Positions 48,986-59,363 of a stretch of DNA of 64,000 nt are shown piece by piece. A program made the translations under genes and the position numbers. Source of the DNA: Myxococcota bacterium (GTDB taxonomy: Bacteria; Myxococcota_A; UBA9160; UBA4427); contig JAQWNI010000248.1 in the NCBI GenBank assembly GCA_029268645.1, positions 1-64,000 on the forward strand, given 5' to 3'. Positions within the stretch are counted from its first letter, which is position 1. Every line of letters begins with the position of its first letter. The notes under the pieces are model-generated. The model was not told the origin of the DNA. It was given only the letters and a program-made list of their open reading frames with translations, and did not search any database.

Positions 48986-50651
48986 AGCGACCGGAGCCCA
49001 AGTAGCGGAAACGGTGCGGCTGAACGAAGCGGATGGAGTAGAAGTCAACTTGCCCGCTGTGGTTCAGCCAGGGCCGAATCACGACTTGGTCGGGAGGAAG
49101 CTGCTTGGCAAATTCCAGCATTGGGGCGCTCAAGCCAAAGGCATCATAGGGTGGGGCGTGGACGAGGTAGTGGGTTTGGGGGTCTCCTTCGTGAATCCAC
49201 GGGTGTCCTGCCGCAAACGCTTGCGGGATCGACCAGATCGCCTCTTGCACAGCCAGATCCTGGGTTAGAAAGAGCAGGGGTTCGTGAAATCCCCAATCCA
49301 GACTAATGGCTTCGGCTCCCGGGGTTGCCTCAAGCTCCTCTGCGAGGGTCGCGATTGCGGGGCTCCAACGGCCGAGGCCCCCCGTTTCCGAAATTGTTTT
49401 TTCTGTCTCGACGACGATCAGGAGCTGGGTGGTGATCACGGCTCCTAGTGCGAGAATGACCACAATCCGAATCCACCCTCGCCTTGTTCGCTGACTGTGT
49501 CTCCAGACAACTTCGAACGCGCAGGCGACGAGGAGCTGGACGAAGGGCAGGGCATTCAGGTGGTGGTGGGCTCGGACCGCACCCGGCAGTGCGAGGGTTC
49601 CCAGGAGAATTGCGAATGTTGTGATCCAGAGCCAACGGCGCGGGTCACGAGAGGCCAGCTCAGGGGCTTGGCGGATTCCGCGTACGAGATCAAGACCGAC
49701 GATGAAGAAAGATCCTATGAGGGCAATCCCAAGTAGGCCTCCTTGAAGGTCAAGCGATCGCGCTTGATCGAACAGGCCACCACTTCGAATGACACGGAGA
49801 AATTGGGTTCCGTCGAGGACATTCCAAAGAACCACGAGGCGATCGGTGAGGTAGCCTCGATCTGCGATGGAGCTACTCACTGCGAGAAGAGAAAGGGCTG
49901 AAGACCACATGGGCAGAGATGCGATGAGCAGTGCGCAGCCTGCCAAAACGAGTTCGGTTTTGCGATCGCGGAGAATCTCGCGGGTCAGAGAGGGGTGCCC
50001 CAGCAGAATTCCCAGCCCACAGGCTCCGACGATGAGTGCGAAGTCGGCGCGGCTGTAGATCCCCAGCCCCAATGCGAGTCCTCCGCTCAAGGCGGCCACT
50101 CGCCTTCTCGCCGAACTTGAGGATTGCCAAGCCCAAATTAGTAAAAGCAGTCCCGCCCCGCGGCAGAGGAAGTTGGTGGTGAAGGGACCCCACTCGAAAC
50201 GTCCAAATAAAAGAAAGGAGGGATCGGTGGCCACCAAGGCGCCACCGATCAACGCGACACGGAGCGAGAAGAGTTTTCTGCTCCAAAGAAGAGTGAGCAG
50301 AAGAGCCAAGCAAGCCATACTAAACGTAGCGATTCGAAGGGTAGCGACGCTGGCTCCGCCGATCCAAAACGCTGGGATCAAGAGCTGACTCTACAACGAC
50401 CCTAAAAAGGCGGCGTTTCGGATCGGAAACGGCCGCCCGAGCCACTCAACGGAGCGCACGCTGGCTGGATGTAAGTTCTCCCGACCCGGTTCAAGAAAGT
50501 CTCGAGCCTGCTGGGCGATAAAGGCTTCATCATAATAGAGCCCGAGGGTTTCGATTCTTGGAAGGAGGAGCACTGCGCAGAGGAGAAGGAACACGGCCCA
50601 AGCCGTCCAGAGGACGGCGACCTTGTGATCGTTCAGGGAGGGTTTATTCAT
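48957..50651 (-). pseudogene. GT-C membrane glycosyltransferase (GT39-like) interrupted by in-frame TAG at 50391-50393
   Basis: Two ORFs in the same minus-strand frame: 50651..50391 (86 aa, with catalytic loop LGLYYDEAFIAQQARDF) and 50381..48957 (474 aa), separated only by the stop and three codons: ...FPIRNAAFLGSL*SQLLIPAFWIGGASVATLRI... Confidence 0.8.
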
Positions 50652-51256
50652 GAACGACTAAAGCCGAGTCGCGCAATGAAGTGAAGGTCTCGATCAAAAA
50701 ACCAGCTGAGGGGGGTCGGGTATAGGCCGACGGTTCGAGTCATCGATTCGACGCTTAGATGGAGCCTTTCGAATGCGATCCGCCACTGGTCCTCGGTCCA
50801 GTAATGATGAGGCAATGCAACATCAAAGCGGGCGTTCCCGATGCGATCCATGAAGCGAAGCGTCTGAGAGGCCAGGAGCCCCTTCAGTCGATGGTCCTTG
50901 ATCACCAGATGATGGCGTGCCACACGGGCCGACTCTTCCAGGAGGGCTTCCGGATCCTGAGCGTGGTGGAGGACGTCGACAAGCAGGACGGTGTCGACGC
51001 TCCGGTCGGGCTCAGGGAGCGTCACGCCATCAAAGGGCCTGACTTCGATTGCAGTTTCAGATCGAACCATCACATCGGTTCCGCGAATTTTCAGATCGGG
51101 CCGCATTTGGGCCAGTCGGGCGGTGAGGTGACCGTCTCCACATCCCACGTCCAGGAGGGATCCATTGGGGGGGATCACCCGGGCGAAGTGCTCCGAAAGA
51201 ACACGGACTCGTCGGGAGACTGCGTAGCTCTCGTGTGCATATTCGACGGGGTTCAA
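50648..51256 (-). CDS. class I SAM-dependent methyltransferase
   Basis: ORF to 51478, but the in-family sequence begins at about 51256 (TTG; (M)NPVEYAHESYAVSRRVRVLSEHF); GSLLDVGCGDGHLTARLAQMRPDLKIRGTDVM, SVDTVLLVDVLHHAQDPEALLEES. Confidence 0.8.
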   Translation of the reverse strand: MNPVEYAHESYAVSRRVRVLSEHFARVIPPNGSLLDVGCGDGHLTARLAQMRPDLKIRGTDVMVRSETAIEVRPFDGVTLPEPDRSVDTVLLVDVLHHAQDPEALLEESARVARHHLVIKDHRLKGLLASQTLRFMDRIGNARFDVALPHHYWTEDQWRIAFERLHLSVESMTRTVGLYPTPLSWFFDRDLHFIARLGFSRS

Positions 51257-52452
51257 CGTCGGCCCATTCCGAGGATGCTGACAAAAAAGCCAGACAGAAT
51301 GGTTTGAAATCCAAGGGCAGCAAGTGTGACACCTGGGATGACCCAGCGCAGGGTGAACGGGTAGTCGAGGGCTCCGTAGTCGGTGGCTCGCCATTGAAAG
51401 AAGGTTGAGCCGATAAAGAGAAGGCCGGTCATCAGGGCGAGCGAGCCGAGGATGAGGCCGCGCTCGAGGGTGGCCCATTCAAAGAAGCGGTCGAGTCGAG
51501 GATCGGGCGGGGCCAAGCCTTCGGAGACGGCGAATGTTTTACTGAGCAGGGCAAAAAGCACCGACTGAAAGCCCATCAATAGCGCGAGGCTTGAGGCCAG
51601 AAGTGTGTGGGCGTCGAGTCTGGCCCCCAAAATTTCTGCGCCGGGAAGGGCGAGGGCGAACCCCACGCCGCCGAAGGCCATCAGGAGGAGGCCAGGCATG
51701 AGAAAGAGCCAGCGGGGACTATTGAGGAGGAAAAAACGAAGCGTTCGCCACCCATCGCGGAAGGTGCGTAGGTGGGGGCCATGGGCGCGTCGGCCGTCGG
51801 GGTGCAGCGTAATGGGAACCTCAGCGATCCGAGCCCCATGAAGACTCGACTTTATGATCATCTCGGTCGCGAACTCCATGCCCGTACATCGCTGGTCCAG
51901 TTTCTTGTAAAGGGTTTGGGTAAACCCGCGCATTCCGCAATAGGCGTCTGTCACTGGGGCTTTGAACATGCCCCGAGCGAGCGCGGAAAGAAGAGGGTTG
52001 CCGAACCACCGATGTAGAAAGGGCATGGCACCCGGCAGAACGCGACCGCCGCCTGCAGGAAGTCGGCACCCCTGCACCAATTCGTAGCCGTCACGCAATT
52101 TCTCAACGAAGCGTGGAATCTCAAGGAAGTCGTAGCTGTCGTCGGCATCCCCCATAAGGACGAAGGGCCCCCGAGCCGCCGCGATGCCGCCCATCAAGGC
52201 GCTGCCGTAGCCCCGTCTTTCGACGTGGATCACTCGCGCCCCAGCCTTTTGAGCAATTTCAGGCGACCCATCCTGACTGCCGTTGTCGGCCACAATGACT
52301 TCGCCATGAACCCCTGCTTCTTGCATGGCTGAAAAGGCCTTTTTAAGGCAAATCGGCAGGGTTTCGGCTTCATCGAGGCAGGGCATGACCACGCTCAGCT
52401 CGATCTGTGTCGGGCTCGTTTCTTCGTCATCGGGCCGGTTTCCTTCAGACAT
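51253..52452 (-). CDS. family 2 glycosyltransferase with C-terminal TM segments (DPM1/GtrB-like)
   Basis: 399 aa; LSVVMPCLDEAETLPICLKKAF, VIVADNGSQDGSPEIAQKAGARVIHVERRGYGSALMGGIAAARG, MGDADDSYDF, DAYCGMRGF. Confidence 0.92.
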   Translation of the reverse strand: MSEGNRPDDEETSPTQIELSVVMPCLDEAETLPICLKKAFSAMQEAGVHGEVIVADNGSQDGSPEIAQKAGARVIHVERRGYGSALMGGIAAARGPFVLMGDADDSYDFLEIPRFVEKLRDGYELVQGCRLPAGGGRVLPGAMPFLHRWFGNPLLSALARGMFKAPVTDAYCGMRGFTQTLYKKLDQRCTGMEFATEMIIKSSLHGARIAEVPITLHPDGRRAHGPHLRTFRDGWRTLRFFLLNSPRWLFLMPGLLLMAFGGVGFALALPGAEILGARLDAHTLLASSLALLMGFQSVLFALLSKTFAVSEGLAPPDPRLDRFFEWATLERGLILGSLALMTGLLFIGSTFFQWRATDYGALDYPFTLRWVIPGVTLAALGFQTILSGFFVSILGMGRR

Positions 52453-52734
52453 TTCGCGCCGGACTCCTTCTGGTCATGAACCGCGCAGGCTAGCAATCCC
52501 CTCGGTCCTTGCTTTTTACTTTTTGGAGGATCCCGTAAACGTAGGGATTATGCAGCGAGCGCACGGAGCTGGTGTATCTTCGCATTGCATTTGTGAGGCC
52601 CGGATCGCAGACCGATTGACGGGGCCGCAGGGAGCGACCCGCTGGCCAGGCGCGTCCGAGATTCCAGAAAACGGAGCCAGGGGAGGCCGAGGCCCCGGGA
52701 GGCATCGACCGCCTCAGAGCCTCCGCGAGCGTGG

Positions 52735-54393
52735 GTGTCCTGGGGCGCCTTTGTCCTCCTAGGTCTGGTTCTGTATTCGCCGGTTCTGGACGGAGCCTTC
52801 ATCTCTGACGATTCGCATTACGTATTGAAGAATCAGTACGTCCACGACTTCACCCTGGACAACCTCGTAGCGATCTGGGACCCCACCAGCGAAGTCGCTG
52901 TGCTGGTCGAGAACTATGCGCCGGTGCACCTGACGCTGCATTCCCTTGAATGGCAGATGTTTGGGTCCGAGGTGACGGGGTATCACGTCGTGAATCTCGT
53001 GCTGCACGCCTGGGCCGCCGCTCTTTTGATCCTGCTTTATCGGCGGAGTGGTCTAGGGCCCTGGGTGGCCTGGGCGGGAGCGGCTTGGTTTTTTCTGCAT
53101 CCGGGAAACGTCGAGTCAGTGGCCTGGATCTCGCAGCTGAAAAGTTCGGCGGCGTTGGTTCTCTCCTTGCTGGCCATTCTCGCTCACCCCGCTCGACCGC
53201 TGATGGCGCTGATTGGCTTCACGTTGGCGCTTTTTGCCAAGCCGTTTTCAGCTTTTGCTTTGCCGGTCGTGGTGCTTTTCGGCTGGTGTAGAGGGCGTAG
53301 GGTTCGAGAGGCGGGCGAAAAGGAGATCTCATTTCGCTGGGAGTGGTTGGCGGGCTGGATTTTCGTGGTGATGTTCTTTGCCTGGGTGGAATCGGCGGCG
53401 TTTGGTCAGTCCGCGGGCCTCTCGCCACCTCTGTATGCCGAGCTTGATGTCCGGTATATGACCATTTTTTCGGTATTCATCCGCTACGCCTGGATGAGTC
53501 TCAGCGGAACGGGCCTCTCGACTTTCCACGAGCCCCCGCCGGTTGTGAACCCCTGGGACCCCTTCTTCCTGGCCGGATTAGTTTTGATGATGCTGCTGGG
53601 TTGGAGAACCGTCGTCACCTTGCGCAGAGGGAGTGAGGAGTCAGTCTGGTGGCTCTGGGCGGCCATTGCCTTTGCTCCGCTTTCGGGAGTTTTGCCTCTG
53701 CCCTATCCGATGGCCGATCGGTATCTCTACTTCGTACTCCCCGGCCTCATCGGTGGGAGCTGTCTGGCGTGGCAAGACACGGTGAATCCTTGGCTCGCCG
53801 AAGTTCTCGACCCGGAACGGAGAGATCGGCTGAGGCAGGGTCTTGTCGGGGCGTTCATACTTTGGCTGCTCTGGTTCTCTTGGCAAACCTATGAGCAGGC
53901 CCCGGTTTACCGATCCGCCGAAGCTTTGATGGCCGAAGCGGAACGGAACTATCCGGAAGGCGCGGCGTCACAGATTCGACGGGCCGGTCGCGAGGCCGCA
54001 CTCGGAAATGTGGCGGTGGCGGTTGAGCACCTCCGCGCTGCGCGCGCGAGAGGCTATAACCGGGTTGACCATTTGATTGGTGACCAACGCTATGACTCGT
54101 TGCGTTCGGATCCGGGATTTATCGCGCTCCGAGACGAGATGGCCGATGACTGGATCATCCGACTTGAATTGGATCCGGACCCCTCCCATTATAAGGCGCG
54201 GGCTTTGGCGCAGGCCTATGTGGCCAAAGGCGACCTTCGCGGTGCATTGGAAGTGATTGAGGGTGCGGCCGCTCGACCGGGTCCGATTGGAGATGGACTG
54301 CGCTCCGATGCGGAGCAGTTGCGCTCTCAGATCGCCTTCGAGGATCGGCTCGAAGCGGAAAGGAAACGGCTGAGAGCGCGAAGGTCGGACTGA
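52735..54393 (+). CDS. TMTC/GT-C-like multi-TM protein with C-terminal helical-repeat region
   Basis: 552 aa; LVLYSPVLDGAFISDDSHYVLKN, YAPVHLTLHSLEWQMFGSEVTGYHVVNLVLHAWAAALL, WFFLHPGNVESVAWISQLKSSAALVLSLLA; C-terminal TPR-like helices. Confidence 0.8.
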   Translation: MSWGAFVLLGLVLYSPVLDGAFISDDSHYVLKNQYVHDFTLDNLVAIWDPTSEVAVLVENYAPVHLTLHSLEWQMFGSEVTGYHVVNLVLHAWAAALLILLYRRSGLGPWVAWAGAAWFFLHPGNVESVAWISQLKSSAALVLSLLAILAHPARPLMALIGFTLALFAKPFSAFALPVVVLFGWCRGRRVREAGEKEISFRWEWLAGWIFVVMFFAWVESAAFGQSAGLSPPLYAELDVRYMTIFSVFIRYAWMSLSGTGLSTFHEPPPVVNPWDPFFLAGLVLMMLLGWRTVVTLRRGSEESVWWLWAAIAFAPLSGVLPLPYPMADRYLYFVLPGLIGGSCLAWQDTVNPWLAEVLDPERRDRLRQGLVGAFILWLLWFSWQTYEQAPVYRSAEALMAEAERNYPEGAASQIRRAGREAALGNVAVAVEHLRAARARGYNRVDHLIGDQRYDSLRSDPGFIALRDEMADDWIIRLELDPDPSHYKARALAQAYVAKGDLRGALEVIEGAAARPGPIGDGLRSDAEQLRSQIAFEDRLEAERKRLRARRSD

Positions 54394-54402
54394 CCGACGA
54401 GA

Positions 54403-56922
54403 TCAGGAGGTCGAAGCAGACTTTTCGTGCGCTGGGCGCGTTTGATCGAGGCGGTTGAGTGATTGCGTAGCGGGGGGGAAGCCCGGGGTGACTCTGAGGG
54501 CTTCCGAAAGGGCCTGTCGGGCCTCGTCAGGCCGTTCGAGTTCGATGAGCGCGAGGCCCAGGTGGTACCAGTACTCTGCGCGAGGCGGATCCGCCTCCCC
54601 GGTCACGAATCGGAACTGCCAGTAAGCCGCTTCGTAGGCCCCGGATCGGAGGTACACATAGCCGAGGGTATCGGCTGTGGTGAGGTTTCTATCCGATCCA
54701 TCGACGGCTAGGCGGGCGAGTTCAAGCGCGCGTTCGAAGTCCTCCCCTTCAAGGGCCAGGAGGTGGGCGAGGTCGTTTTTTAAAATGATCAACTCGCTGC
54801 CCTCAAGGAGAGCCTGCTCATACAGCGTACGAGCATGTTCGAGTTGGTCGTTTCGCAAATAAAGGTGGGCCAGGAGAGCAAGGTCGTCAGGGCTGATTTC
54901 GCCCCGCGCCTTTTGCGATTCCAATGCTTGAATGGCCGCCCTGCGCCGGAGGGGCGTCGCAGAGACCTCGATGATGAGCGAGTAGGCCTCGTCCCGGTGC
55001 CTCGGATTGAGGGAGGCTGCTTTTTGGGCATCCTTGATGGCGTCATCGGTTCGTCCGAGGGCTTTCCAAATCTCAGCCCGAACCAGGTAGAGGCCCCCAG
55101 CGCGCGGTCTACGCTGGATGGCTCGTGTGACTCGAGCAACCGCCGCCGCATTTCGCCCGCGGCCCAGGTCGTCCCGGCTCAGAACTTCTAGGAGCTCGAC
55201 GTTCTCGGGATAACGCTGGTAGACGGAAGCCAGCAGCGTCCGAACCTTTTCTTGACGGCTGGGGTTTTGCAATTCCCAACGTGCGAGGGCGAGCGCCGCC
55301 TGTGGCTCGGGATTGGGGCCGTCCAGCAGGCCTTCGAGAATTCGGCGCCCGTGCAATTCTCCTTTCGACTCGTAGTATCCCCGCGCCATCAAGAGTCGCT
55401 CGTCGATGGTCAGGTTCTCTTTTTCGGCAATTTCTCCAAATGAAAGAGCCGCTTCCCGCCCCCGACCGATTTCAAGCAGGACGCGGGCTTTGATTCGCAG
55501 GTTGGGTGTCGTTCGACCGTCGAGCTCGATGGCTTTTTCAATGGCCGACAGAGCCTTTTCATGAGCCGCGCTCTGGTGTTCGATCTGGGCGATCAATCGC
55601 CATGCTTGACTGGTAGGAGCCTCTCGTCTAATCAGCGCTTGGAGGGTTACAAGGGCTTCCTGTAGGTGCCGCTCCGCGATCTGTTGCTCGGCGATCAGTA
55701 GGGTGGTGGAGGCGCTGTCCGGGTAGGCTTTTTGAACCTTCGATAAGGTTCGCGCCGAATCGGCATAGCGCCCTTGGCCGATCTGAACGTGAAAGACGGC
55801 GGTCCAGAGCGGCTCGCTTTCGCCTCCCCGCTCGACCTGATCATTCAAGTAGGCGACGGCTGCGACCGGGTTTCCGCTTCGGGCGAGGTGTCTCGCGTAG
55901 GCAATTTGAACGTCGGTTCCGTGCCCGAGCGTTTTAAACATGTCTTCAAAGAGCTGATCTTTCGCCTCCGAATTGCCCTGCGCACTGAGGATCGTGGCGA
56001 GCCGGGTCCACGTCGCGAGCTGTTGAGGGTTGTTTCGGATCGATTCTTCGAGGGCGAGTTTTTCGAGTTCCAAGTCGCGGGTACTTCTGCCGTAGGCGGC
56101 GGCGGCTTCGAGGGCACGCATCTTTTCGTCGGGGGATCCCTCGGCGATGGCGATCGAGATCAAATCCCCGTAGGCCCTGCGGGCTTCGGGCGTTCCGGAA
56201 GCCCAAGCCTTGAAAGCCCGGGCACGTCCGAGCGCGGCTCCCACTCGGCGGGTCCCACCTTTTTGGAGATAACGATTGTATGCCGCAAGGATCGCGTTCA
56301 GTGGCTCTGACCGTTGTAACGAACTCGCGGAGAGGAGCGTGAGATTGCGTGACTGGATCAGGAGCAATTCGGCGAGGGCCCACTCGATATCGGGATCGTC
56401 GGGTTGGATGCGCCGAGCTTGTTCAATGATTCGGTGCGCCTCGCGTGTCTTTCCACTCGACAACAACAAGCGGGCTTGGACGAGGAGGGCTTCAGCCTGT
56501 TGGGGTTCCGTTTCGAGGATCGCGTTGATCAGCGAGGTCGCTTGCTCGGGATCCGAATCGGCGAGCGTGCCTGCGTAGTCGATGGCGACTCGCAGGTCCG
56601 TGGGGTCTAAGGCATAGGCTTCTTTGTAGTATTCGCGAGCACTCGTTTGGTCGCCCGCTTTGGAAAATGTTTCCGCGATTTTGACGGTGAGGGCCCGATC
56701 TTCGGGGTGAATCTGGGACGCGGCCCGCAGTTCCAGTACGGCCTCCGCGTAGCGGCCCTCCTCGATCAGCACGTTTGCCCGGGAGGCGTGCTGATCGGCC
56801 CGGTTTGCTCCCGACCCGCATGCGATTGCGAAAGCCAAGAGGGCTGTGAAGAGGATTGGCTGCCGCCGACTCGGCAACTGGCTTCGACCCGTCGCGGTGT
56901 TCGATGTGTCCAGTCGGTTCAC
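54403..56922 (-). CDS. TPR-repeat lipoprotein
   Basis: 839 aa; lipobox AIAC near N-terminus; many TPRs; C-terminal LKNDLAHLLALEGEDFERALELARLAVDGSDRNLTTADTLGYVYLRSG. Confidence 0.87.
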   Translation of the reverse strand: MNRLDTSNTATGRSQLPSRRQPILFTALLAFAIACGSGANRADQHASRANVLIEEGRYAEAVLELRAASQIHPEDRALTVKIAETFSKAGDQTSAREYYKEAYALDPTDLRVAIDYAGTLADSDPEQATSLINAILETEPQQAEALLVQARLLLSSGKTREAHRIIEQARRIQPDDPDIEWALAELLLIQSRNLTLLSASSLQRSEPLNAILAAYNRYLQKGGTRRVGAALGRARAFKAWASGTPEARRAYGDLISIAIAEGSPDEKMRALEAAAAYGRSTRDLELEKLALEESIRNNPQQLATWTRLATILSAQGNSEAKDQLFEDMFKTLGHGTDVQIAYARHLARSGNPVAAVAYLNDQVERGGESEPLWTAVFHVQIGQGRYADSARTLSKVQKAYPDSASTTLLIAEQQIAERHLQEALVTLQALIRREAPTSQAWRLIAQIEHQSAAHEKALSAIEKAIELDGRTTPNLRIKARVLLEIGRGREAALSFGEIAEKENLTIDERLLMARGYYESKGELHGRRILEGLLDGPNPEPQAALALARWELQNPSRQEKVRTLLASVYQRYPENVELLEVLSRDDLGRGRNAAAVARVTRAIQRRPRAGGLYLVRAEIWKALGRTDDAIKDAQKAASLNPRHRDEAYSLIIEVSATPLRRRAAIQALESQKARGEISPDDLALLAHLYLRNDQLEHARTLYEQALLEGSELIILKNDLAHLLALEGEDFERALELARLAVDGSDRNLTTADTLGYVYLRSGAYEAAYWQFRFVTGEADPPRAEYWYHLGLALIELERPDEARQALSEALRVTPGFPPATQSLNRLDQTRPAHEKSASTS

Positions 56923-56930
56923 GGCGGGGC

Positions 56931-59363
56931 TTAAGAACCTTGTAGGCTGGCGAGTTGAGCACGCGCTGCGGCGGCTTCAGGAAAGTTCGGTTGGCCGAGG
57001 GCCCGCGTGAGAGCGGCCCGCGCGCCTTCGGAATCTCCCGCCGCAGCTCGTGCGAGACCGAGGCGGTAGGCGAGAGACGGAGACTCTGGATAAGAATCCA
57101 GGGCTTTTTTGAGGGTGTTGGTCGCCTCGGGGATTTCACCGCGTTGAATGTAGACATAGCCGAGGGTGTCCAGGGTTTCCGGACTGGTTTGGAAGCGGAC
57201 CGCTTGCTTGGCCAGTTCTAAAGCGCCGTCAAGTTGCTGGTTCGAACTGGCGAGGATCCAGGCGAGGTCGTTGTTTGCGGCGGCGTGGGTCGGGTCCCGG
57301 TCTAGTGCGGCCTGCAGGAGCGTTGCCGCTGCCTCTTGGTTGCCCTGCATCAAGCGTGTCTGGGCGGCCAAATAAAGCGGCTCGGCGCTCGTATCGTCGG
57401 CATTGGCGGCGCGTTCGAAGATCGCAATGGCCCCATCGAGGTCACCATCGTTTCTTTTCATCGTGCCAATGGCCTCTAGAGAAGGCGCGAACTCGGCATC
57501 CAGAGCCAAGGCTTGTTCGAATGCTTCAACCGCCTGGGCCCGCTGACCGCTGAGAAGTAGAACTCTCCCCTTGAGATCGATGAGGGTTGGGGATTCCGGG
57601 TTCGGTCGAATCGCCTGATCGACAAGGGAAAGCGCACGGCGAGTCTGACCCAGCGACAAGTAGTCGATGGCCGCAGAACGGATCGCATCGACATTTTCGG
57701 GATCGGTCAAATCGAGACCGCTTTCGGTAATAACGACGAGCGCAGCTTCGGCACCGTCGTTTTCTCTTCGGATTTTTGCGAATTCGACGTACGCGGCGGG
57801 ATGATGCGAATCCTTGACGCGAAGGTCGTTTAACAGTGACTCAGCCTTTGAATCGTCGCCGAGGATTTGGGACGATCGAGCGGCGATGACATGAGCGGTC
57901 GGCTCGACATAGGGTCGTTTTCGGATGTGACGCTCCGCGAACTGTTGCGCGAGAATGAGGTCGCCCTGGGAAAAGTGAATGATCGCTAGGCGGAGGGCCG
58001 CATCGGTTTCTTCCTCTCCGACGCGCACCGCTTCTCGGTACTCGGAGAGCGCCCGTTTTTGGTCCCCCAGTTCTTCAGCGGCCATGCCTGCCAAATAACG
58101 TCCGCCGGAATTGTTGGGCCATAGGCGGAGTCCAGCGTCGAAGCTCTCGAGTGCGCTTTGGGCTTGCCCTTGTTTGAGGAGGATCGCGCCGCGGAGCAGG
58201 TGCTTATAGGCGGGCTCGTCGAGGCTATCGGCGATTTGCTCTGCCCGTTCAAAGTTGCCTTCCTCAATGAGCATGTCGGCGAGGGCAAACCGCATGGGTG
58301 CCGATACGTTACGGGTTCTCCCCATGGCCTCTTCGAGTGCCTGCCTCGCTGAGCCCGGATCGCCGCTTTTTCGATTAAAGCTCGCCAACATGCGCCAAGC
58401 TTCGGGTGTGTCGAAGAGCTCAACACTTTCCGTTAAGACGGCGCGAGCCTCGTCGACGCGCCCCTGCCCGTAGAGCAGGTCGGCGTGTTTGGCTCGGAGG
58501 CCAAGATCCTCGGGGGTGGTCTCGACGGCTTGGGCCCAGACCTCAATCGCTCGATCCGGTTGACCTGTCTCGACGTAGTAATCCGAGGCCCATTGTTGGA
58601 GAAATGGGTGGGCGGGGTAGTCACTCAAGCACTGCTGAAAGGTCTCCTGCGCCTGCTCCTGTTTCTTTCGGCCACTATAGAAATTGGCCAGGGCCGCACA
58701 CTTTCGGGCGGCGTCGTCCTGGTTATCCGCAAGGGCCGCTTCTTCCGACATGGCTTGAAAAACGTTCTCTGCTTCGTCGAGTCGATCGAGGTCAATCAGC
58801 GCGCTTCCCTTGAGAACCGTGGCGTGATGACTCGTGGGGTCGGTCTCCAAAATAGTTTCGGCGTCTTCCAGCGCCTTTTCCGGCTTACCGGCGACGAGGT
58901 AGGACTTGCCCCGCGTGAACAGGGCGAGCGAGTTTTCGGGTTCGACCGCCAGAACTTTTGTTGAGGCCCGTATGGCTTCCTCGTTGGCGCCATTCGTGGC
59001 GAGCGTGGTGGCCAGCACCAAGCCAGCGACCACCGCGTAGTCGTCGTTTTCGGCGGCCTTTTGGAGGGGCCATACGGCCAGACTGGGCCGCCCTGTTTGC
59101 CGTAAGGCGATGCCGAGTAAATAGTTCGCTTCCGGGTTCTGGGGCTCGTCGGCCAACACTTGCCGGAGTGGGGCAATGGAGGGGTCGAACTGGCCGGCTT
59201 GATGGAGCGACCGGACTTCCTCGAGTTGGGCCTGGGAATTGCCGCTGCATCCCACGGCGCTCAAGATTCCGACTCCCAGCAGAGCCAGGGCGAGTGCCGT
59301 GAGGTAAGAACCGACTCCCCCCTTCGGAAGATGGCCGAGGTTAAATAGGTCTTTCAGATTCAT
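56931..59363 (-). CDS. TPR-repeat lipoprotein, PrsT-like
   Basis: 810 aa; lipobox AVGC; TPR arrays throughout; C-terminal NNDLAWILASSNQQLDGALELAKQAVRFQTSPETLDTLGYVYIQRGEIPEA. Confidence 0.87.
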   Translation of the reverse strand: MNLKDLFNLGHLPKGGVGSYLTALALALLGVGILSAVGCSGNSQAQLEEVRSLHQAGQFDPSIAPLRQVLADEPQNPEANYLLGIALRQTGRPSLAVWPLQKAAENDDYAVVAGLVLATTLATNGANEEAIRASTKVLAVEPENSLALFTRGKSYLVAGKPEKALEDAETILETDPTSHHATVLKGSALIDLDRLDEAENVFQAMSEEAALADNQDDAARKCAALANFYSGRKKQEQAQETFQQCLSDYPAHPFLQQWASDYYVETGQPDRAIEVWAQAVETTPEDLGLRAKHADLLYGQGRVDEARAVLTESVELFDTPEAWRMLASFNRKSGDPGSARQALEEAMGRTRNVSAPMRFALADMLIEEGNFERAEQIADSLDEPAYKHLLRGAILLKQGQAQSALESFDAGLRLWPNNSGGRYLAGMAAEELGDQKRALSEYREAVRVGEEETDAALRLAIIHFSQGDLILAQQFAERHIRKRPYVEPTAHVIAARSSQILGDDSKAESLLNDLRVKDSHHPAAYVEFAKIRRENDGAEAALVVITESGLDLTDPENVDAIRSAAIDYLSLGQTRRALSLVDQAIRPNPESPTLIDLKGRVLLLSGQRAQAVEAFEQALALDAEFAPSLEAIGTMKRNDGDLDGAIAIFERAANADDTSAEPLYLAAQTRLMQGNQEAAATLLQAALDRDPTHAAANNDLAWILASSNQQLDGALELAKQAVRFQTSPETLDTLGYVYIQRGEIPEATNTLKKALDSYPESPSLAYRLGLARAAAGDSEGARAALTRALGQPNFPEAAAARAQLASLQGS

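Noticed and set aside
50391-50393. Pyrrolysine or other genetic-code recoding at the TAG codon
   Set aside because: Other genes in the window (for example glmU and glmS) end in TAG normally, and the gene is not a known Pyl-containing family; a nonsense mutation or sequencing error is simpler.
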